Assembly (NCBI GenBank): GCA_020310875.1
Contig: CM035417.1
Location: 111,835,452-111,899,451, forward strand
Direction of reading: 5' to 3'
Origin: Ceratopteris richardii
Taxonomy: Eukaryota > Streptophyta > Polypodiopsida > Polypodiales > Pteridaceae
DNA: 64,000 bases
Positions 56,088 to 64,000 of this stretch are shown here, piece after piece. The position numbers and the translations under genes are program-made. The stretch's first letter is position 1; each line of letters opens with the position of its first letter. A model generated the notes under the pieces. That model saw nothing but the letters and a program-made list of their open reading frames with translations, did not search any database and was not told the DNA's origin.

Positions 56088-56378
56088 GGCTGGGTTCACA
56101 CCAACCGGCGGCACATTTTTCTTATCCACGTGCAGACGTTTTATTGGGATGAAAAAGTGTCCTTTGTTCCGGGTCCACCAAATCTGGGGGCGACCTTCAC
56201 CCCTCGGAACAAAACTATGCCGGAGAAAAAATGTATTTTGATTGGTCAGCTTGCTTTTTTAACCAATAAAAATGCATAACTTTTTGTAGTTTTAAACTTT
56301 GTACCGCTCTGTGTGAATGCCTCGACGGCGGCATGAAAAAAACACATCCATTTTGTGCCGCCCTATCTGAACTGAGCC
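56088..56378. mobile_element. Tourist/PIF-Harbinger-like MITE
   Basis: 291 bp, non-coding. The left end GGCTGGGTTCACACCAACCG and the reverse complement of the right end GGCTCAGTTCAGATAGGG match imperfectly and share GGCGGCACA a few bases further in. The flanks are TTA on both sides (56085-56087 and 56379-56381), the 3 bp duplication expected for PIF/Harbinger. No transposase. Class inferred from TIR plus TSD. Confidence 0.7.
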
Positions 56379-56517
56379 TTAGTTTGCAAACCAGCTTTTG
56401 CAGTCCTCTGAGGACATTCTGCTCACGTGTGACGTAACTTTCTCCTTTAAGCTGTCATCTGCGATTCTGCTCTGTGTGTTTTCCCATTTGGGACATACGT
56501 TTCTTTGCATTTATGGC

Positions 56518-56930
56518 GAATCGCGATCTCTGTTTTTTTTTTAAGGAAACAGGAAAAGTTATATTAATGGTGGGAAGTACATAATGTGCCTTGGGCAGGA
56601 GTCACCATGGCCAAGGACTTAATTACACGTCCATATACATGCCAATTCTTTTACAAGAATACTCACCAGATAAAAGTTTCTTCCACCTGCATGGCATATT
56701 TTCAGCCATAACCTTGTACACATCAGAACTATGATTGGGGGCATATGTAATATTCCTAATACAAGCCAAGGAGGCCTTTTTGAGCTTCTCAGGAAGGGAA
56801 ATGAGGTAGTTCCTCCTTCTTTTACCACACATGGCTTCATTCCTACTAATCCAAATATATCACAGAATGTGGCCCTCCAGATGTTCCACAATAGGATATC
56901 CAAATTCTTGCAACAGAATCGCGATCTTTG
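56518..56930 (-). mobile_element. 5'-truncated LINE 3' end with 15 bp TSD
   Basis: On the minus strand this is a LINE tail ending in poly(A) (T-run on the plus strand at 56533-56542). Direct repeats GAATCGCGATCTCTG (56518-56532) and GAATCGCGATCTTTG (56916-56930) flank it. The body gives WISRNEAMCGKRRRNYL-type wording, like the C-terminal W-I-x3-N segment of plant L1 ORF2, followed by a 3' UTR. Confidence 0.75.
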
Positions 56931-56975
56931 TTGACAGACGCCACCAGCGGAGGCTATAGCAAGGAGGAAGTTAAA

Positions 56976-57061
56976 GATTTAGCGGATCAAGAATGCCACT
57001 ACACGACGGCAGGTAAATGATTTAGCGGATTGAGAATGCCACTATGCGGCGGCAGGTGAAT
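56976..57061. repeat. Tandem duplication, 43 bp unit
   Basis: GATTTAGCGGATYRAGAATG... appears at 56976-57018 and 57019-57061 with a few differences. Confidence 0.85.
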
Positions 57062-57278
57062 CTGAGGACAGCCCGAGGGACTTCTCAAGAAAGCGCACGA
57101 TCTATCTCAGTGTCTGTTTTGTGCGATGTCGAGGTCGCCAATGGCCATCATCATTTTCTCCCGTGGGCCGTAAGGGAAAGCCATTCCAGTTTGCAAACCG
57201 CAGGTACTCTCTTTCTTCTTATTTTTCTGTTCTGCTTGCTTTTTTGCTCTCTTGTACTCGTATCTCAGAAACATGGCC

Positions 57279-57330
57279 TCTCTCTCTCTCAAACACACAC
57301 ACACACAATCACGCGTACACGCACACACAC
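57279..57330. repeat. (CT)n and (AC)n microsatellite
   Basis: A CTCTCTCTCTC run followed by ACACACACACACA and an interrupted continuation. Confidence 0.85.
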
Positions 57331-57473
57331 TAGGAACATCTCTATCTTAGAGTTGTGAGTCGTGACAAAGTCCAAAACGACGAAGAGGATGTCGCGGGTT
57401 GCTGTCGTTGTCACGTATTGCTCAGAGTGTTAAGCGCTGCTCTTTTCACTCCATCAAGACTCGTGAAGAGGTT

Positions 57474-58263
57474 GTAGGGTCTCATCTGGTTTAAGCTTGT
57501 TTTTATTGGAACTTTTCTTCAGTGGGCAGTCTTTGATCCTATGACCTTGCTACCCGCACCGGAAGCACGCGTTTGGCAAATTCTTGTAAGTGACCTCTTG
57601 TGTCCAAGTCTTACCATCTCCACAGTTTATGGAGATCTTCGAGGGAAGGACCTGGTTCAAGTCTGTTTCAATGCAGATCTGTGGATGCCATCTTGCATTG
57701 AAAGAATGTTGAGCACCATCGTAGATTAACCCCCCAACATCCTGTCTTGCGGCCATCGGGCGACCGATCGGTGATACGATTTCACGAAGAAATCCATACA
57801 TGAAGAAAGGCAGATTGGGAAGCTCCACCCAAAGCGGGTAACGAAGAGGCTTTGATCTGTTCGGGACAAAGTCTGGGGTCCACTTAAATAGGCAAAGGGT
57901 GGATCGGCCCACTTGCCAGGAGCCGGCTTGCAGGGCTTGGAAGGCCATCTCTTCGTTCTCAAATACTAGAAGCAGGTGGTTTGCTGGCAGGAATTCACAT
58001 TTGGACACAATTAGGCCACGCGGGAACCACTCCTTGCGAAGCCAAGTTCTCACACTTTCAAGAGGGGGCCTGGGGCCAAACATTTGACCGATCAGGTAAG
58101 TTTTCTTCAGTTCTTCTTGCTTTGCGGCCACAGACTCTTTGCATAAAGAGACCTCTGGGGGCGCGACGTCCACTGGGACGGACTCCATCTCGAGCGGGGA
58201 CACGTACTGAGGGGGCGCCACATTGTTCAAGATTAACGAGGGAATAGAGCTGCTTTCTCTCAT
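57474..58263 (-). pseudogene. LINE ORF1 (inverted, truncated at 3' end)
   Basis: ATG at 58263-58261 gives 237 open codons: SIPSLILNNVAPPQYVSPLE, then QEELKKTYLIGQMFGPRPPL, RTWLRKEWFPRGLIVSKCEF and LLVFENEEMAFQALQAGSW. These form the RNA-binding DUF4283-type domain of plant L1 ORF1. Next come LPNLPFFMYGFLREIVSPIG, GGLIYDGAQHSFNARWHPQI and LPNACFRCG. A TAG falls inside the CCHC knuckle (CFRCG-stop-QGHRIKDC), and the remaining sequence continues as far as the insertion end at 57474. It is the same family as the ORF1 at 60264. ORF1 would coat LINE RNA. Confidence 0.88.
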
Positions 58264-58503
58264 TTGAAAGAGCTGCTTTCTTCACCTATAAAGACTCTCA
58301 ATTTTTTCTTCTCCCCCCAAAAAAAACCAAAAAGCTCCTTGAAAGCCGCACTTAAAAAACAATTCTTCGATTTAACTCCACTTCTTCTCACGGGCCATTT
58401 TCAGAAGCTTAAAGCTCTCAGCTAATTGATTAGTACCCATGCTTGGACTTGAGGGAAAAGAGACGAACGACTTAAAGAAAAAGTTAACTCTCTTTTTAAC
58501 TTG

Positions 58504-58645
58504 TAACTTCTAAGCCATAAAAAAAAAAACGAACGGAACTCTGCAAGACACGTAAAAACAAACGGTCCTCTTTTTTTTTTTAACTTCTAAGCCATAAAAA
58601 AAGCTCTGCAAGACACGTAAAAACCAGCGGCCCTCTTTTTTTTTT
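58504..58645. repeat. Tandem duplication, 77 bp unit
   Basis: TAACTTCTAAGCCATAAAAA ... CTCTGCAAGACACGTAAAAA ... T-run occurs at 58504-58580 and 58581-58645. Confidence 0.85.
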
Positions 58646-58743
58646 CTTCGCAAGGAGTTCAGCACTGACGAATGAAGAGGAGGGGCGGCCAAAAACGAAC
58701 TGGCGCCGACAACTACGGGCTGTCCAGGAGAGAGAAAGGCTCC

Positions 58744-58921
58744 GCGATGGACGGTTTCTTGGACGGGAACCCGGGTTCTTCCCCGCGATTGATGGTATTT
58801 CGCCCGCGATTGACGGTATGACCCCGGCGATGGACGGTTTGGCCCTGCGATGGACGATTTTGCCCTGCGATGGATGGTTTTGCTCCTGTGATTGACGGTA
58901 TCTCCTGCGACAGACGGTAAA
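58744..58921. repeat. Minisatellite, GCGATKGACGGT units of about 22-27 bp
   Basis: About seven units containing GCGATGGACGGTTT or GCGATTGACGGTAT separated by short C-rich spacers. On the minus strand this reads CCRTCMATCGC and lies upstream of the inverted ORF1, where a LINE 5' leader would be. Confidence 0.8.
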
Positions 58922-58928
58922 CCATGAA

Positions 58929-59075
58929 CGAGTCAATCGTGGAGCGCGCGTCAATCGTGAAGCTCAGACTGCTCAGTCGATCGTGAGGCCCAATCAATCG
59001 TAAGTCTCACGTCAATCGAGAAGCCCAGTCGATCGTGAAGCTCAATCAGTCGTGACGCTCAGCTGATCGTGAGGG
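58929..59075. repeat. Short-period repeat, TCAATCGTGAAGCYCA units
   Basis: About eight imperfect units of roughly 16-20 bp with TCAATCGTGA/TCGATCGTGA cores, next to the preceding minisatellite but with a different unit. Confidence 0.75.
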
Positions 59076-59338
59076 ACGCTGGGGCCGAAGGAAATCTTTT
59101 TTTGTCTGGGCGCCTTTGATGAACTTTGCAATGGATGCCATTAAAGCTGCAGCATCCACCTCATTTGTAATGTCCTGTAGCTTGCCATACTCCTCCCCTG
59201 CATTGTGGGATTTGGGGGGTCCCATGGGCACTAGTCCCATTCACTTGTAACTTTTTCTCTTTATTATAATTAAAGTCCGGGAGATTAGGCTAAGGCCGAA
59301 CTTCCTTTATTTAAAAAAAAAAGACTCGTGAAGAGGTT

Positions 59339-59560
59339 TCCATCAACGTCAGTCTATAGAGAGCTCTAGCAGTTGTTAGAGACGATAGAGAAAATGTTAG
59401 CTACTTGCGAGCCAACTATGCCATGTTGCACGTCAGCATCTCCAGCAGCTCTAGCTCCAGCAGTATCATCGACCTCTAGATGATTCTTGAGCGCCGTTCA
59501 GTTGGTGGTCGTCGTCGCTGTTGAAGGCTCGTTGCGGCGACTGTCCGTCTTGGCGGCCCG
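59339..59560. other. Host or LINE leader sequence right of the insertion
   Basis: The direct repeat at 59322-59338 and sequence to its right are continuous with 57361-57473 when the insertion is removed. No gene can be assigned, although one frame is open across the join (see finding). Confidence 0.3.
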
Positions 59561-59574
59561 ATTTTTGTCTGGCA

Positions 59575-59890
59575 TCTATCGCGAGGATTAAGGCGCATCT
59601 ATCGCGGGCATTAGCCGCGACGCTTGGTGTGTCTATCGCAGCTTGGTAGGTTTATCGCGACGGTTTGGTGTCTATCGCAGCACCAGCTTCGAGGTGTCTA
59701 TCGCAAGGGAGGGGCGACTGTTTGGTGTCTATCGCAGCACCAGCTTCGGGGTTTCTATCGCAACGGCGGGGCGATGGTTTGGTGTCTATCGCAGCACTTC
59801 GAGGTGTCTATCGCAAGGGCGGGGCGATGGTTTGGTGTCTATCACAACAAGCTTCGAGGTGTCTATCGCAAGGGAGGCGTTGTCTGTCAC
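59575..59890. repeat. Minisatellite with TCTATCGC core, 52-58 bp units
   Basis: About four units at 59662-59885, each GGTTTGGTGTCTATCGCAGC then CTTCGAGGTGTCTATCGCAA and GGGCGGGGCGAT. Extra TCTATCGC copies occur at 59575-59660. They lie upstream of LINE ORF1 in the same orientation, so they may be 5' leader monomers. The ORFs across it translate the repeat and are not genes. Confidence 0.85.
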
Positions 59891-60263
59891 ACGCGGGCTG
59901 GACTCTGAGCCTCCCCATTTGTGGAGAATTTTAAGGCTCTTCGCTTTTGATTTTGAATTAAATCTTTTTTTCAAAGCTCTATGTTGAAAAAGCATCGGTA
60001 TTAGTTTGATGGGGGAGCGCCCGTTGCTTGGTTGAGGTTAAAGAAGTTTAAAGAAAATTAAAAAGAAATGTCCTTAAGAGAACAAGTTCTGCAGCGTGTA
60101 AGAAGAAAAGATAAAAGGTAGGGAAAAAAAAAGAAAAGAGGCAAAAGATTCGAAGAAAAAAAGGGAAAACAAATAGAAAAGAAAAAAGGAGGTACCTTTT
60201 ACTCTGGGATGACCGTGGGCTGCTAGCGGTTTTGGGGAGGGGGGTGGGGGTTTGGTCCTTAAG

Positions 60264-61473
60264 ATGTCGTCCCTTATTCCCTCGTTTGTCCTGAGCAATG
60301 TGGCTTTCCCCCTGTCCGTGCACCCCCTTGAGATGGATTCCATCCCAGCGGACGTCGCACCACCGGTGGTCTCTTTGTGCAAGGAGTCTGTGGCGGCAAA
60401 TCAAGAAGAACTGATGAAAACTTGTGTGATCGGTCAAATGTTTGGCCCTAGGCCCCTCTTGAAAGTGTGAGAACTTGGCTTCGCAAGGAGTGGTTCTCGC
60501 GCGGCCTAATTGTCTGCAAATGTCGATTCCTGCCAGCAAATCATTTGCTTCTAGTATTTGAGAACGAAGAGATGCATTCCAAGCCCTGCAAGCCGGCTCC
60601 TCGCAAGTGGGCCGGTCCACCCTTTCCCTTTTTAAGTGGACCCAGACTTTGTTCCAAACAAATCAAAGCCCCTTCATTACCCGCTTTGGGTGGAACTTCC
60701 CAACCTGCCTTACTTTTTGTATGGATTTCTTCATGAAATCATTTCATCGATCCTTCACCCGATGGCCTCAAGAGAGGATGTTGGGGGGTTAATCTACGAT
60801 GGTGCTCAACATTCTTTTAACTCAAGATGGCACCCACAAATCTGTGTTGAAACAGACCTGAACCAGGTCCTTCCCTCGAAAATCTCCATAAACTATGGAG
60901 ATGGTAAGACATGGACACAAGATATTACTTACAAGAATTTGCCAAACGCGTGCTTCCGGTGCAGGCATCAAGGTCATAGGATGAAAGACTGCCCCCTGAA
61001 GAAAAGTACCAATAAAAACAAGCTTAAACCAGATGGGACCCTGGATCCTTTCCCCCAAGATGACACTCCGGGTCACCCCCCCTCTGATGGAGGAAGAAGA
61101 GGGAACTTGCGTTGCTGAGATGGATTTAGAAGGATTCACTGAAGTAAGACGCAGGAGGGAAGTTAGCCCTCGAAGATCAACAACAAGGAACACTACGACA
61201 ATTGCCCCCTCGAATAACATGTACTGTAACCTAGAAAAGGAGATTAATGAGATCGACTTCCCAGGGGACAACCACTATGAAGAAAACCCCACTGATAATT
61301 CCCTTGGGTGCTCTACCAGCAAAGAAGACAACCAAGAAGGATACAGCATGAGTAAAGAGGAAGGCTTCACTACTAGCAATGAAGACAACCCAGACAGCGA
61401 AAGCTCCTCTCTTGCTCCTAACCTTCCGGTATGCTTTCCAAGATTACCGCAACCAAAGCCAAAGCTTAAATGA
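60264..61473 (+). pseudogene. LINE ORF1, three frameshifts
   Basis: ATG at 60264 (MSSLIPSFVLSNVAFPLSV). Frame breaks occur near 60456 (LLKV then stop, where the sister copy continues LESVRTWL), near 60570 (after FENEEM) and near 61075-61085 in a C-run. Domains in order: DUF4283-like RNA-binding domain (about 60380-60660), LPNLPYFLYGFLHEIISSIL and GGLIYDGAQHSFNSRWHPQI, then CCHC knuckle CFRCRHQGHRMKDC (60951-60992, C-x2-C-x4-H-x4-C). An acidic Ser-rich tail follows (EMDLEGFTEVRRRR, then SKEDNQEGYSMSKEEG) to a TGA at 61471-61473. ORF2 follows 134 bp later. ORF1 normally binds LINE RNA as a trimer or multimer. Confidence 0.88.
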
Positions 61474-61607
61474 AAACAACCTTCAGGCATGCCTTGGAAG
61501 AGCCACCCCAAGAGTAGGATCCTAAGTCAAGAAGTTGGGAGGAAAAAAGAAGACCACAAGAAGAAAAAAGATCGGGTCCCTCCCCTCAAAGAGGGCAACC
61601 ATCAATA

Positions 61608-64000
61608 ATGAAATTCACATCACTAAATGTTAGGGGTCTGTCTGACCTGTCAAGAGCGGCCATTCTTGGCTAGTGGTTCAAAGACAAGTGCCTCTACCCT
61701 GACTTTATCTACTTACAAGAGATTAAAATTGATGGAGAGGATCTCCAGAAACGGCTTAAATGCATTTCTCCGAACCACCTTTGGTTCTCCACTTCTCACT
61801 CGAGGGGGACGGGGGGTGCTGCTATCGGTATTAGTCACTCCTTGTCTGGCAATGTGACCTCAACTTTCGAAGGACGGAATCATCTTTGGATTGCTGCCTC
61901 TATCGGGTTCCCTTTCCAGTTCATTGTGGTCTCAATTTATGCCCCTAATGGAGAAGCACATAGAATGGACACTTGGGCCTCACTCGACTCCCTTTCACAT
62001 AATGTTCTGATTTGTGGGGACTTCAACATGGTTGAGTTTCCTGAGTACCGATGGAATAACAAAGGAAAAATTATTGAGGGTCATAAGAAAGAGATATGGG
62101 ATAAAATAAAGCTACATCTCGATGTGGTCGAGGTGAAAGACATGAAGGGGTTCTCCTAGTCAAATCTCCAATTAGGGTACTCTTCGAGGAAAGCAAGACT
62201 TGATAGATGTTACATCGATCAGAACGCCATCCTTCAGTGGGGTATTCCTTCGATTTCCCAACACATGACCTGACTATCTCGGACCACTATCCGATTACTC
62301 TATCTTTGAATCCGATTCCCATGGTCCAAAAAGCCCCTTGGTTTCATGCTTGTCAGACATCATTTTCCCTCCCCTTTGTCCACCAAGAATTTTTTGAAGT
62401 GGGGGCCGAAGCCTTTGCCTACTATAATGAATCGGCTAAGTGTTGGAGAAGCGCAGTGGAAAGGACTCAAAAAATTCTGATTAGGACTCAAAAGGCCATA
62501 AGAGATGAAACGGTGTACCAGAGGCTCTCACGGCTTGAAGAAGAGGTGAGCAAAGCTAAGTTTCATTGCCAACAAGGTCTTTTGAAAATCAGAGGAAGAC
62601 TAAGATTAGAGGAGGAGGTTCAAAGGAAACATCTTCAAATTTTCTTCAAAGAGTGGTGGGCGGGGAAGGCCGACAAACCATCGAAAGAGATGTGTAACAT
62701 CCTCAAAAGGAAACAAGCTAGGGAATCCATCCCCCTATTGGTCGATAACAATGGAACAGAATGTAGCACGAAAGTTGAGAATAGATCTATCATTGTCGAG
62801 CACTTTACCAATCTTCTCGGGGTCTCGACTTCTCCTTCCTCCCACAGGCGCGACTCCATGGCAACCATCTCAAGGGTTGCTCAATCTAGAATCCCACACA
62901 ACATGATTGCTCTATTGGATGCTAACATTTCTGAGAATGAAATTATCGAGGTTATTGATGCCCTTCCCAATGGAAAAAGTCCGGGTCCGGATAGCCTCAC
63001 CAACGAGTTTTTCAAGTCCTTCAAACATGAGGTGGCTACCCCACTGCATCTGCTGTGGCAAGAGGCCCTCTCCTTCGATGACCTCCCTGAGTGTCTTAAT
63101 AATGGCATCATCAAGTTAATCCACAAAAGGGGAGATAAGAACAAAATTGAAAATTGGCATCCGATTACCATGCCCCAAACAAGATACAAAATAATTGCAA
63201 AAGTTATTGCCAATAGAATCTCTTGTCATCTAAAGTCATGGCTGTGTGAGGACCAGAAAGGTTTTATCAAAGGTAGATCTATACTTGAAGCAATTATCGA
63301 TATTTGGGAAGGCCTTGCTTTTGTTGAGGAGTCTGCTCAAGATCTGGTATTCTTTAAGATCGACTTCGACAAAGCGTATGACATATTGGAATGGGACTTT
63401 ATTCTCCAATCATTGAAAGACCTTGGATGTAGCCAAAAGTTCATGAAGATGGTTTCCACTCTTCTTGGAAATGCTTCAACTAGAATAAATATCAATGGTA
63501 AGCTCTCTGAGCCCATTCGTTAAAAAAATCAATTAGGCAAGGCTGCCCTCTAGCTCCATTACTTTTCGCTATCACCTCGAATGGATCCAGTCACCTATTA
63601 AAGCATCACATGGACGCTGACGATCTCAAGGGTCTTTCCCTACCTCTAAATCACGGCCAAATGATTGCGAGACTTTTTGCTGATGACATGAATGCCTTCG
63701 TGCATAACGATATAAACAACATTGAGGTGTTTTGGTGGTGCCTCGACACCTTTTGTGTGGTGTCAGGTGCAAAAATCAACCATGCTAAAACTGCTTTCAG
63801 AGCAATTAGCGGACCTACTCCCCAATTGTTGGCAGATCAGGGGTGTCAAGTTATCCCTAGAGGTCAAGTTTTCTGTCTCCTTGGCATTCCGATGCGTTTC
63901 GGCATCTCAATGGACCAATGCTGGAACTGGGTGCTATCCAAGCTGGATAGTAAGCTGAATCATTGGAAAGGTATGCAAGTCAACTTGGTAGGGCGTGCTA
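61608..64000 (+). pseudogene. LINE ORF2: endonuclease and reverse transcriptase (partial)
   Basis: ATG at 61608 (MKFTSLNVRGLSDLSRAAIL), then TAG at codon 22 (61671-61673). The apurinic-type endonuclease continues with DFIYLQEIKI, STSHSRGTGGAAIGIS, VVSIYAPNG and the GDFN catalytic box (62016-62027), to a TAG at 62157. A frameshift near 62255 precedes TISDHYPITL. RT (62207-63523) shows NGKSPGPDSLTNEFF, ENWHPITM, DQKGFIKGRSI and FFKIDFDKAYDILEWDF. After a frameshift near 63520 it gives GCPLAPLLFAIT and the active site FADDM (63676-63690). The protein would nick target DNA and prime reverse transcription there. It is cut by the window edge before the C-terminal domain. Confidence 0.9.

Larger units (their letters stand above)
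57474..59321. mobile_element. Rearranged LINE with inverted 5' part
   Basis: Flanked by direct repeats AGACTCGTGAAGAGGTT (57457-57473 and 59322-59338), 17 bp, perfect. The right end is a plus-strand LINE 3' terminus ending in poly(A) (TTTATTTAAAAAAAAAA at 59306-59321). The left portion instead carries LINE ORF1 on the minus strand. A single insertion with opposite-orientation halves is the signature of twin priming; the switch point lies somewhere between about 58300 and 59100. Confidence 0.7.
59570..64000 (+). mobile_element. L1-type LINE, plus strand, running off the window
   Basis: Contains ORF1 (60264-61473) and the first part of ORF2 (61608-64000) in the usual L1 order. The 5' end is not defined; I place it at the start of the minisatellite by inference. 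The 3' end is beyond 64000. Same family as the rearranged copy at 57474-59321. Confidence 0.85.

Noticed and set aside
59046..59240. 64-codon minus-strand ORF near the LINE 3' end
   Set aside because: Reasonable composition, but it lies antisense within the probable LINE 3' UTR and has no support.
58744..59890. CRISPR array
   Set aside because: Units are unequal, lack constant repeats with unique spacers, and the context is a plant LINE.
59624..59987. Overlapping 89-114 codon ORFs across the TCTATCGC minisatellite
   Set aside because: All three frames stay open because the repeat lacks stops; the peptides are repeat translations.

Overview
The window looks like intergenic DNA from a large, repeat-rich plant nuclear genome. 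Plant Ty1/copia, Ty3/gypsy and L1-type LINE remains fill most of it. Primer-binding sites match the plant initiator-tRNA-Met class (TGGTATCAGAGC), and I see no operon, rRNA, tRNA, CRISPR array or intact cellular gene. A gymnosperm or another non-flowering lineage with a big genome is my best guess. That is an impression from element style and density, not a demonstration.

Layout. 0-3.4 kb: decayed plus-strand Ty3/gypsy pol with a Lys/Glu/Arg-rich tail and an unidentified coding remnant. 3.6-4.8 kb: no gene. 4.8-8.06 kb: minus-strand Ty3/gypsy remnant of unusual type, broken by a truncated copia copy (A1, 8.06-9.42 kb). 11.1-22.2 kb: a three-level nest. Copia A2 (minus, TSD ACGCT/ACACT) contains LTR complex D (14049-19951, TSD TAAGG). 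D is built from one inverted and two direct copies of a ~515 bp LTR, and one of those LTRs is split by a 4.0 kb element E (15331-19343, ends TGTCGGGA...TCCCGACA). 22.85-23.44 kb: LTR/promoter-like repeat, found again at 53.97-54.56 kb. 23.8-28.95 kb: copia A3 (plus). 31.2-41.4 kb: copia A4 (minus, TSD TGTAT) carrying a second member of its own family, A5 (33089-38166, TSD GAGAC/GAGAT). 43.4-49.85 kb: copia B, the best-preserved element, with ~1.03 kb LTRs about 98.5% identical by eye, TSD AGATT, PBS, PPT and a 1,387-codon gag-pol frame interrupted by one in-frame TAG. 51.1-53.6 kb: decayed Pro-rich plus coiled-coil coding remnant of unknown family. 56.1-56.4 kb: a Tourist/Harbinger-like MITE. 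56.5-56.9 kb: a 5'-truncated LINE tail with 15 bp TSD. 57.5-59.3 kb: a rearranged LINE whose 5' part is inverted relative to its poly(A) end (17 bp TSD). 59.6-64.0 kb: a longer LINE of the same family with ORF1 and ORF2, running off the window.

The coding parts belong to two replication schemes. LTR elements encode gag, aspartic protease, integrase, reverse transcriptase and RNase H between LTRs that carry the promoter. The LINEs encode an RNA-binding ORF1 and an endonuclease/reverse-transcriptase ORF2. Almost all copies are disabled by stops, frameshifts, deletions or insertions. Many stops and all three mismatched TSDs are C-to-T type changes, as expected for old methylated repeats.

I found no convincing new cellular system. 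The most unusual structures are the palindromic LTR complex D, element E with its dispersed (GA)n core, the inverted LINE, the minisatellite blocks beside both LINE ORF1s, and the unidentified coiled-coil remnant. All coordinates and similarities come from reading the sequence, not from alignment software.
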